From: Niastella populi | GTDB lineage: Bacteria; Bacteroidota; Bacteroidia; Chitinophagales; Chitinophagaceae | Length of the DNA: 64,000 nt | Direction of reading: 5' to 3' | Assembly: GCF_002078015.1 (NCBI RefSeq) | Contig: NZ_LWBP01000001.1 | Span: 186,001 to 250,000, forward strand | In this document: positions 9,424-16,413 of the stretch, one piece after another | How the letters are laid out: the number at the start of each line of letters is the position of its first letter | Position numbering within the stretch: the first letter of the stretch is position 1 | Notes under the pieces: model-generated | Seen by the model: the letters and a program-made list of their open reading frames with translations, nothing else | Told to the model about the DNA's origin: nothing | The model's database searches: none | Made by a program: the position numbers and the translations under genes

Positions 9424-11388
9424 ATGAAAAGGATAATACTAGGATTAAGTGTCCTGTTAACAGGCACATTGAACGCCCAATTACGGTTACCAAAGATCTT
9501 TGGCGATAGCATGGTGTTGCAACGCAATGCGCCCATGCGCATCTGGGGTTGGGCATCACCGGCAGAAAATATTACCGTACAATTCCATAATCAAAATAAA
9601 ACCGTTCATGCCAGCGCCAGCGGCAGTTGGGAGGCCGTGCTGGCGCCGGAAGCCGCCGGCGGGCCTTACCAGTTACAGGTAACAGGTAAAACCACAATAA
9701 CCCTGAAAGGGATCCTGATGGGCGATCTCTGGGTTTGCTCAGGGCAGTCGAATATGGAAATGCCATTGAACGGGTGGGGGCAGGTATATAACTATGAACA
9801 GGAAATTGCCTCGGCTAATTACCCGGCCATCCGGTTGTTCACGGTTGAAAAAGACGTACAGGGACAACCGGTACCGGATATAAAAGGCGGTTACTGGCAA
9901 ACCTGTACGCCCCGGAATATTCCTCCCTTTTCGGCAGTGGGCTATTTCTTTGGCCGCGCGCTGCATCAGCAGTTGAAGGTGCCTGTAGGACTGATCAACT
10001 CTACCTGGGGCGGCACCAATATCGAAAGCTGGATCAGCAACGCCGGTTTCAGAACGGAACCAGCATATGCTGAACTGATGAAGCTGGCGCCTGAAAAAAG
10101 CACCGCTGAGTTAAGTGCGCAAAAAGAAAAAGTAGTAAGGGATTATCTTCATTCGGTAAATCTCGATAAAATAGATACCAGCGGTTTAAGCCGGTGGCCG
10201 GTAGTTGAATATGACGATAACAAATGGAATAACATGACCGTGCCGGCATTGTGGGAGAACCAGCAGCCGGCCGTAAAGATAGATGGCATTTTGTGGTTCC
10301 GGAAAGAGATCATCATCGATGAAGCCGGTGCCGGTAAACCTGCAGTACTGAAACTGGGCATGATCGATGATAATGATATTACCTATGTAAACGGCATTAA
10401 AGTGGGTGGTATTACCGGTTATAACGTGCCGCGGGTGTACAATATAAATGCAGGCATCCTGAAAAAAGGAAAAAATATTATCGCGGTGCGTATAGAGGAT
10501 ACCGGTGGCGGGGGCGGCATTTATGGCGAGGCGGCAGACTGCTCGCTTGCTGTTGATGGAAAAACTACCTCACTTGCCGGTACATGGAAATACAATGTTG
10601 AAAGCATCATCCTGAATGCAGGTGTTGGACCGAACGATTACCCGTCCGTGTTGTACAATGCCATGATACACCCTATAGAAAAACTGGCCATCAAAGGAGC
10701 TATCTGGTACCAGGGCGAGAACAATGCCGGGCGTGCGGTGGAATACCGCAAGGCGATGCCATTGCTCATCAACGACTGGCGTAAACGCTTCCGGATCCCG
10801 GCCATGCCATTTTATTTTGTACAACTTGCCAGTTACAGCGCCTCCAACGGAAACAGCAACAAAGGCAGTACCTGGGCCGAATTGCGCGAAGCGCAAAGTA
10901 TGGCGGCATCACTGCCCAATACAGGTATGGCCGTTACCATCGATATAGGCGATGCCGCAGACATTCATCCCCGTAATAAACAGGATGTGGGAAAACGGCT
11001 TGCTGCACTGGCATTGCAAAAAACATATGGTATTAAGATGATCGCTTCCGGACCGGTATACAAAACCATGCAGGTGCAGGGAAACAAGGCGGTGGTTCAA
11101 TTTACAGGCATTGGCAGTGGCCTTATGGCAAAAAAGGGTTCGGCAAATGCGTTATCGGGTTTTGAAGTGGCCGGCGCTGATCAGCAGTTTTATCCGGCAA
11201 AAGCAACCATAGCCGGCGCAACGGTAGTTGTATCGGCAGATGAGGTAGCAAAACCCGTTGCGGTCCGCTATGCCTGGGCCGATGATGCAGGCAATGCGAA
11301 TCTGTTCAATAAAGACGGTTTTCCGGCAGCGCCATTCCGTACCGATCGCTGGAAAGAAAAAACGGAAGGCGTAAGCTACAGGCCATAA
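9424..11388 (+). CDS. Sialate O-acetylesterase-type SGNH carbohydrate esterase
   Basis: A 654-residue protein with a Sec signal (cleavage near LNAQ). Block I of the SGNH hydrolase is clear near residues 100-115: LWVCSGQSNMEMP with the nucleophile Ser in GQSN. The central oxyanion block is KGAIWYQGENNAG near 420, and the catalytic Asp-His pair probably sits in DIHPRNKQD near 520. Residues about 230-390 form an inserted beta-sandwich domain (galactose-binding-like), as in many Bacteroidetes members. Family members remove O-acetyl groups from sialic acids, but in PULs they often act on plant or other glycans, so the substrate is open. Placed between GH95 and GH36 genes, it likely deacetylates side chains before glycosidase action. 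The ATG at 9424 gives a complete signal peptide. Confidence 0.9.
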   Translation: MKRIILGLSVLLTGTLNAQLRLPKIFGDSMVLQRNAPMRIWGWASPAENITVQFHNQNKTVHASASGSWEAVLAPEAAGGPYQLQVTGKTTITLKGILMGDLWVCSGQSNMEMPLNGWGQVYNYEQEIASANYPAIRLFTVEKDVQGQPVPDIKGGYWQTCTPRNIPPFSAVGYFFGRALHQQLKVPVGLINSTWGGTNIESWISNAGFRTEPAYAELMKLAPEKSTAELSAQKEKVVRDYLHSVNLDKIDTSGLSRWPVVEYDDNKWNNMTVPALWENQQPAVKIDGILWFRKEIIIDEAGAGKPAVLKLGMIDDNDITYVNGIKVGGITGYNVPRVYNINAGILKKGKNIIAVRIEDTGGGGGIYGEAADCSLAVDGKTTSLAGTWKYNVESIILNAGVGPNDYPSVLYNAMIHPIEKLAIKGAIWYQGENNAGRAVEYRKAMPLLINDWRKRFRIPAMPFYFVQLASYSASNGNSNKGSTWAELREAQSMAASLPNTGMAVTIDIGDAADIHPRNKQDVGKRLAALALQKTYGIKMIASGPVYKTMQVQGNKAVVQFTGIGSGLMAKKGSANALSGFEVAGADQQFYPAKATIAGATVVVSADEVAKPVAVRYAWADDAGNANLFNKDGFPAAPFRTDRWKEKTEGVSYRP

Positions 11389-11429
11389 AATATAATAATA
11401 GAAACAAAAACAAGTAACATTAACGTACC

Positions 11430-13628
11430 ATGCTAAAGAAACTGAGCGGTTTGAGTGGGTTATCCATTGTCGCCTTATTAACGATTGTACAAACAGAGGC
11501 ATTTGCGCAGGGAACTATTATTCCGGTAGAAACGAAAAGCAATGCGTTGGTGCTGCAAACCAACAGCACCAATAACCTGAACATCGTTTACCTGGGGCCA
11601 AAGCTGACGGATAAAAAAGAATATGAAGCAATAACGGCCGTGTATAAACAAACCGCTGAGTATACCGGTGTGTCGAACGCGGCGTACGCCACCTCAGGTT
11701 CGCGCAATTTGTTTGAACCTGCGTTGACCGTTACCCATGCAGATGGCAATAATTCACTCGACCTGCAATATGTGCGGCATGAAACAAAAAAGCTGAACGA
11801 TAATGTATCGCTGCTTACCGTTGTATTGAAAGACCCCGTTTACGATCTTGAAGTAAAGTTGTTTTATAAAACCTATTTCAAAGAAGACGTAACCGAGCAA
11901 TGGAGCGAAATAAAAAATAATGAGAAAGGAAATGTGGTGTTGCAAAAATTTGCTTCTGCCAATTTATACCTGAAAGCAGACGATTTCTGGTTGCGGCAAT
12001 ACCATGGCGACTGGGCAAAGGAAATGCAGGCCGAAGAAAGCAAACTAACGCATGGCATAAAAACACTCGATTCGAAATTAGGTACCCGTACCAACCTGTT
12101 TCAGCCGCCCTCGTTTATGGTTTCGCTGAACCAACCCGCTACCGAAGACGAAGGCGCCGTGTTGTATGGTTCGCTTGAATGGAGCGGTAACTTCCGGATC
12201 GACCTCGAGCTCGATAACCAGGATAATCTGCGCATCATTGCCGGTATCAACAACCACGCATCGGCGATGACGCTGACGCCCGGTGAAGTATTTACTACCC
12301 CGGTATTTTTATCGGTTTTGTCGTTCAACGGAAAAGGTGAAGCCAGCCGCAAACTGCAAAGCTGGGCGCGCAACTATAAACTGCTCGGTGGCAAAGGATC
12401 GCGGTTGACCTTATTGAATAACTGGGAAGCTACTTACTTCGATTTCAACGAAACGAAATTAAAAGCGCTGTTGAAAGATACCAAAGAACTGGGCGTTGAC
12501 CTGTTCCTGCTCGATGATGGCTGGTTTGCCAATAAATACCCGCGCAATAATGATGATGCCGGTTTGGGCGACTGGCAGGAGAACAAAACCAAATTACCGA
12601 ATGGCATCGCGTCGCTGGTTAGTGAAGCGCAGGCGAATGATGTAAAATTCGGTATTTGGGTAGAACCCGAAATGGTGAACCCGCGCAGTGAGCTGTATGA
12701 GAAGCATCCTGACTGGGTGGTGAAACAACCCAACCGCAAAGAATATTATTTCCGGAACCAGCTGGTGCTCGATCTCAGCAATCCGCAGGTACAGCAGTTT
12801 GTATTCAATACGATCGACAACCTGTTTACAAAAAATCCAAAGCTGGCCTATATAAAATGGGATTGCAATGCGGTGGTTTACAATGCTTATTCGGCACATC
12901 TGAAAAACCAGTCGCATTTTTATGTACAGTATGTACAGGGATTGTATTCGGTATTGCAAAAGCTCAGGAAAAAATATCCTACTGTACCGATGATGTTGTG
13001 TTCGGGCGGCGGCGGCCGTGTTGATTACGCAGCCCTGCAATATTTTACCGAGTTCTGGCCAAGCGATAACACCGATCCGCTGGAGCGGGTATTTATGCAA
13101 TGGGAATATTCTTATTTCTATCCTGCTGTAAGTTCGGGCAACCACGTAACCGATTGGGGCAAACAACCGATCAAATACCGTACAGATGTTGCCATGATGG
13201 GCAAACTGGGTTTCGATATAGTGGTGAGCAAGTTGAACGAAAAGGATCTTAAGTTCTGCCAGGATGCCATAAAAACCTACAATGCCGTAAAACCCATTAT
13301 CTGGCAGGGCAATCAATACCGGTTGCAGAACCCCGTTGGGAATGATGTAGCGGCGGTGTTGTATCTCAATGAAGAAAGAACAACGGGCGTTATCTTCAAT
13401 TATCTTGTCAACAACAGGTATGATGCGGGCAGTTCGCGCCCCATCCGGCTAAAAGGGCTCGATGCCCAAAAACGCTACAGGATAAAAGAGCTTAACCTGT
13501 ATCCCGGTACCAGTTCTACGATCGATGATACCAAAACCTATACCGGTGAGTTCCTGATGAAGGTAGGGTATAATCCCGATGTAAAGGCCAGCCGGGCGAG
13601 TGTGGTGCTGGAGCTGAAGGCAGAGTAG
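11430..13628 (+). CDS. Glycoside hydrolase family 36 alpha-galactosidase
   Basis: A 732-residue protein with a Sec signal (cleavage near EAFAQ), so probably periplasmic. It has the GH36 layout: N-terminal beta-supersandwich (about 30-320), catalytic barrel (about 325-640) and C-terminal sheet. Key motifs are LLDDGWF (361-367), GIWVEPEM (408-415), KWDCN with the nucleophile Asp478, CSGGGGR (524-530) and PSDNTD with the expected acid/base Asp546. GH36 enzymes retain configuration and remove alpha-1,6- or alpha-1,3-linked galactose. It is the last gene of the PUL and is followed by a long repeat-rich spacer with a 19-bp inverted repeat, which suggests that the transcript ends there. Confidence 0.95.
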   Translation: MLKKLSGLSGLSIVALLTIVQTEAFAQGTIIPVETKSNALVLQTNSTNNLNIVYLGPKLTDKKEYEAITAVYKQTAEYTGVSNAAYATSGSRNLFEPALTVTHADGNNSLDLQYVRHETKKLNDNVSLLTVVLKDPVYDLEVKLFYKTYFKEDVTEQWSEIKNNEKGNVVLQKFASANLYLKADDFWLRQYHGDWAKEMQAEESKLTHGIKTLDSKLGTRTNLFQPPSFMVSLNQPATEDEGAVLYGSLEWSGNFRIDLELDNQDNLRIIAGINNHASAMTLTPGEVFTTPVFLSVLSFNGKGEASRKLQSWARNYKLLGGKGSRLTLLNNWEATYFDFNETKLKALLKDTKELGVDLFLLDDGWFANKYPRNNDDAGLGDWQENKTKLPNGIASLVSEAQANDVKFGIWVEPEMVNPRSELYEKHPDWVVKQPNRKEYYFRNQLVLDLSNPQVQQFVFNTIDNLFTKNPKLAYIKWDCNAVVYNAYSAHLKNQSHFYVQYVQGLYSVLQKLRKKYPTVPMMLCSGGGGRVDYAALQYFTEFWPSDNTDPLERVFMQWEYSYFYPAVSSGNHVTDWGKQPIKYRTDVAMMGKLGFDIVVSKLNEKDLKFCQDAIKTYNAVKPIIWQGNQYRLQNPVGNDVAAVLYLNEERTTGVIFNYLVNNRYDAGSSRPIRLKGLDAQKRYRIKELNLYPGTSSTIDDTKTYTGEFLMKVGYNPDVKASRASVVLELKAE

Positions 13629-13629
13629 G

Positions 13630-13841
13630 GAATACAGCTCAAGGCCAAAAGAAAATACAGCTGTAAGCTTTAAGCTGTAAGCCGCAAGCAAATACAGAAT
13701 ACAGCTTTAAGCTTTAAGCCGTAAGTAAATACAGAATACAGCCTAAAGCTGAAAGCCGAAAGCTGAAAGCGAATACAGAATACAGCCGAAAACCGAAAGG
13801 CGAAAGCAATACAGGTTCACTTCTGTATTCTGTATTTACTT
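13630..13841 (+). repeat. Degenerate AAGCTNTAAGC / AATACAGAATACAG array with 19-bp inverted repeat
   Basis: From the GH36 stop to about 13810 the sequence is built of two alternating words, AAGCTTTAAGC-like and AATACAGAATACAGC-like, repeated four or more times with variation. The 19-base segment at 13723-13741 is the exact reverse complement of 13823-13841, so the RNA can form a long hairpin. A pyrimidine-rich stretch follows (TTTTTCATTTCTCATTC). Roles could be transcript termination or end protection. The region to 13945 continues with TTC/CATT-rich words and no gene. Confidence 0.8.
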
Positions 13842-13949
13842 TTTCATTTCTCATTCTTAATTTCCCTGTATTCCACTTCTACATTCTACATTGGACATTC
13901 GATATGCTGCATTCTGTATTCTCTTTTTCATTGCTCATTTCCCCGAAAT

Positions 13950-13965
13950 TGTGATGTAGCTCACG
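13950..13965. promoter_or_regulatory. CRP/FNR-like palindromic site upstream of the tautomerase-SDR operon
   Basis: TGTGA-N6-TCACG matches the classical CRP half-site arrangement TGTGA-N6-TCACA in nine of ten informative positions. It is centred about 77 bases upstream of the tautomerase start codon. Bacteroidetes carry many Crp/Fnr-family regulators, so a regulator site is reasonable, but which protein binds is unknown. Confidence 0.5.
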
Positions 13966-14033
13966 CAATCACTTTCCCGATCCTTCCTTCCTTTGTGTTG
14001 TCAATCACAACAACAAAATCAAAGAACATTTTT

Positions 14034-14252
14034 ATGCCATACATTAAAGTAGAGCTGACCCGAGAAGGCGTCACCCGCGAACAAAAACAACAATTGATCA
14101 AAGGCATCACCGGCCTGTTCACCGATATTCTTAACAAAGACCCGCATTTGACCCATGTGGTGATCCAGGAAGTTGAACTGGACGACTGGGGTTATGCCGG
14201 CGAGCAGGTATCGGTATTACGGGAAAGAGGAATTACTGCAGATAAAAAATAA
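14034..14252 (+). CDS. 4-oxalocrotonate tautomerase-family protein
   Basis: A 72-residue protein beginning MPYIKVEL. The ATG at 14034 is chosen over an upstream in-frame start at 13995 because this family uses the exposed N-terminal Pro1 as catalytic base, and this start puts Pro directly after Met. The fold pattern fits one beta-alpha-beta unit: strand PYIKVEL, helix REQKQQLIKGITGLFTDIL, strand THVVIQEVE, and a C-terminal GYAGEQVSVLRERG segment. Such proteins form hexamers and catalyse keto-enol tautomerisation or related reactions on small acids. The SDR gene begins 8 bases after its stop, so the two are probably co-transcribed and may act on the same metabolite; that substrate is unknown. 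Confidence 0.88.
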   Translation: MPYIKVELTREGVTREQKQQLIKGITGLFTDILNKDPHLTHVVIQEVELDDWGYAGEQVSVLRERGITADKK

Positions 14253-14260
14253 CATTAAAT

Positions 14261-14995
14261 ATGAAAAAGCAAACCATTATTGTAACCGGGGCATCATCCG
14301 GAATTGGCAGGGAAGTAGCCAGGTATTTTTTGGAAAGAGGCGATAACGTGGTGATCAATTCCGCCACGCCCGAAAAGTTGAAACAGGTTTACCAGGAACT
14401 GGGCGCAGGTAGCAGTCTGGCCATGGTTGCCGGCGATGTAAGCGATAAAAATACCGGCAACCTGCTGGTAACGACAGCCATATCCAGGTTTGGTTCGGCC
14501 GATGTGCTGGTGAACAATGCCGGCATCTTCGAAACCCGGCCATTTCTGGAAGTAGACGAAGCGTACCTCGACCGCTTTTTGAAAACCAATCTGAAGGGCA
14601 CTTTCTTCACCACGCAGGCGGTAATACCACAAATGCTGAAACAAAAGGGCGGGGTAGTGATCAACATCGGTACGCCGCTGGTGAACCATGCACTGGGTGG
14701 TGCGCCAACCACAGCGCCTTTATCGAGCAAAGGGGCTATCCACTCATTGACGATCCAACTGGCGGCAGAATTTGGCCGGCATAACATCAGGGTGAATACC
14801 ATTGCGCCGGGCACCATTCGTACGCCCATGCATGGCGATACCGTTGATCAAAGCGCCGGTCTGCACTTGTTGAACCGGGTAGGGGAAGTGGAAGACGTAG
14901 CGGAGATGGTATATACGGTAGCAAAAAGCAATTTCATTAACGGCGCCATCATCAATGTAGATGGTGGAATGGCTGCGGGTCACAATTTGAATTGA
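14261..14995 (+). CDS. Short-chain dehydrogenase/reductase fold protein lacking the catalytic Tyr
   Basis: A 244-residue Rossmann-fold protein with TGASSGIG at the N-terminus (NAD(P)-binding), NNAGIFETRP after strand 4, NIRVNTIAPGTIRTPM and a C-terminal INVDGGMAAG segment, all as in classical SDRs. The active site is odd. Where YxxxK is expected the sequence reads APLSSKGA: Lys is kept but the residue four before it is Pro, not Tyr. The usual catalytic Ser position reads INIGTP, with Thr the nearest hydroxyl. It may therefore use another mechanism or be a non-enzymatic paralogue. It follows the tautomerase gene by 8 bases. No signal peptide, so cytoplasmic. The fold is certain; the reaction is not assigned. 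Confidence 0.88.
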   Translation: MKKQTIIVTGASSGIGREVARYFLERGDNVVINSATPEKLKQVYQELGAGSSLAMVAGDVSDKNTGNLLVTTAISRFGSADVLVNNAGIFETRPFLEVDEAYLDRFLKTNLKGTFFTTQAVIPQMLKQKGGVVINIGTPLVNHALGGAPTTAPLSSKGAIHSLTIQLAAEFGRHNIRVNTIAPGTIRTPMHGDTVDQSAGLHLLNRVGEVEDVAEMVYTVAKSNFINGAIINVDGGMAAGHNLN

Positions 14996-15006
14996 GGAAA
15001 TAGGGA

Positions 15007-15140
15007 AAGGCAACGAGGCAACGAGGCATAAAGGCATAGAGGGAAAGGCATAAAGGCAACGAGGCAACGAGGCACAAAGGCAACGAGGCACAAAGGCAAC
15101 GAGGCACAAAGGCAACGAGGCAACGAGACATAAAGGCAAA
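15007..15140 (+). repeat. 8-bp tandem array, AAGGCAAC/GAGGCAYA units
   Basis: About sixteen consecutive 8-base units of the form (A/G)AGGCA(AC/TA/CA), such as AAGGCAAC, GAGGCAAC, GAGGCATA and GAGGCACA, fill 134 bases just after the SDR stop codon, with one irregular unit near 15040. The array has no spacer/repeat alternation and so is not a CRISPR. Read on the other strand it gives spurious Leu/Cys/Ala-rich open frames. Copy number is likely to vary between strains. Confidence 0.9.
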
Positions 15141-15206
15141 ACTCGCAGCATTGTAAAGTATCCATTTACGAAGCCAGCGAGTCCTTTGCCGTTTGCCATT
15201 TCGCGA

Positions 15207-15260
15207 GCCCATTCACCATTCACCATTGCCCATTCACCATTGACCTTTGCCCATTCACCA
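15207..15260 (+). repeat. CCCATTCACCATT tandem words
   Basis: Four copies of a 9-15 base word (GCCCATTCACCATT, CACCATTG, GCCCATTCACCATTG, GCCCATTCACC) fill the 54 bases before the stop codon of the convergent dioxygenase gene. The word differs from the neighbouring 8-bp array, so the two repeat families belong to the two converging genes. Confidence 0.7.
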
Positions 15261-15262
15261 CG

Positions 15263-16144
15263 TTAGCCGATCTTCACCGACGTCATCGTAAGCGAACCAC
15301 CCACAGCCTTGTCATTGAAGAACGAAACAGTATCTTTATTGCCTTTCAAACCTAACGTATACAGCAGCGGCAAATAGTGTTCGGGCGTAGGAATGGCCAG
15401 CAGGGCATCCTTGCCCAGTTCGCTATAATTGATCAGTGGCTGGTGATTTCCATCCATGATCAGTGACTTGAATTTATCGTTGATCGTTTTTGCCCAGTCG
15501 AATCCATAATCAACTTCATTCAGTTTATCCCAGGCTACCATTCTCAGGTTATGCACCATGTTACCGCTGCCAATGATCAATACGCCTTTTTTGCGCAGGT
15601 CATATATTTCTTTGGCCAGGTCATAATGATATTGCGGGCCCTTGCTATAGTCGATGCTTAGCTGCAGAACAGGGATCCTGGCATTGGGGTACATGTGACG
15701 AACGATCGTCCAGGTACCATGGTCAAGGCCCCAGTCGTGGTTCAATTCAACCTGGGTGGTATGGATCAGCGCCGCTGTTTCCTTTGCCAGCAAGGGATCG
15801 CCGGGCGCCGGGTATTGTACATCGTACAATGCTTTGGGAAAACCGCCAAAATCGTGAATGGTTTTTGGGAAATCCATAGCGGTGATCTTAGTGCCCTGGG
15901 TGAACCAGTGTGCCGATACCACCAGCACTGCTTTGGGGGTGGGTATTTCTTTGGCCATCTGCGTCCACCGGCGGCTGAATTCCGAGTCTTCAATCCCGTT
16001 CATTGGAGAGCCATGCCCTACAAAAAGTACCGGCATCAACTGCTCCTGTTCGGGTAAGCTATCGGTGAAATTGTTGAATGCAGACAATGTCGTCATGCCT
16101 ACTGCTCCTTTTATTATTGATTGTATAAATTGTTTTCTTTCCAT
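15263..16144 (-). CDS. ygiD: 4,5-DOPA dioxygenase extradiol-like (YgiD/LigB family) protein
   Basis: A 293-residue class III extradiol dioxygenase-family protein. Zinc/iron ligands are visible in FVGHGSPMNGIED, VVSAHWFTQG, and GSGNMVHNLR, and the DHGTWTIVRHMYP segment is typical of YgiD/DODA proteins, which open the catechol ring of DOPA-like substrates. The first ~36 residues form an extra leader (ERKQFIQSIIKGAVG followed by a short apolar run) resembling a degenerate Tat or Sec signal. A second start at 16036 (MPVLFVGHG) would give the length of E. coli YgiD. It is a single gene on this strand between the SDR and an ABC permease. The family is firm; the physiological substrate and export are uncertain. 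Confidence 0.88.
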   Translation of the reverse strand: MERKQFIQSIIKGAVGMTTLSAFNNFTDSLPEQEQLMPVLFVGHGSPMNGIEDSEFSRRWTQMAKEIPTPKAVLVVSAHWFTQGTKITAMDFPKTIHDFGGFPKALYDVQYPAPGDPLLAKETAALIHTTQVELNHDWGLDHGTWTIVRHMYPNARIPVLQLSIDYSKGPQYHYDLAKEIYDLRKKGVLIIGSGNMVHNLRMVAWDKLNEVDYGFDWAKTINDKFKSLIMDGNHQPLINYSELGKDALLAIPTPEHYLPLLYTLGLKGNKDTVSFFNDKAVGGSLTMTSVKIG

Positions 16145-16413
16145 GTTAACGCTTTTCGAATGCAGATCAGTTATGCAACACCTTACAACCGGCCTGCCAG
16201 TTGTAATTGTTCTTAAGTGTTAACTGAATAAGTAACAACGCCATATTCTCAATGTTCGGCTTACCGGTAATTCGCCGGCAATTTAACTAAATGTATCAAT
16301 ACCGTACATCTGATGCCCGTTATTGAACACTCTTGCATGTATAACCCCTTAATTACAGGCATTTACACAATGGCACATGGCTTGTTCTGGTGTTGGCACA
16401 AAACCAATCAACA

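Noticed and set aside
15007-15140. Possible CRISPR array
   Set aside because: Units are only 8 bases, directly adjoining, with no unique spacers and no cas genes nearby.
14744-15226. Minus-strand open frames rich in Leu, Cys, Ala and Arg over 14952-15226
   Set aside because: They arise from reading the 8-bp tandem array on the other strand and overlap the SDR gene; no start region or homology pattern.
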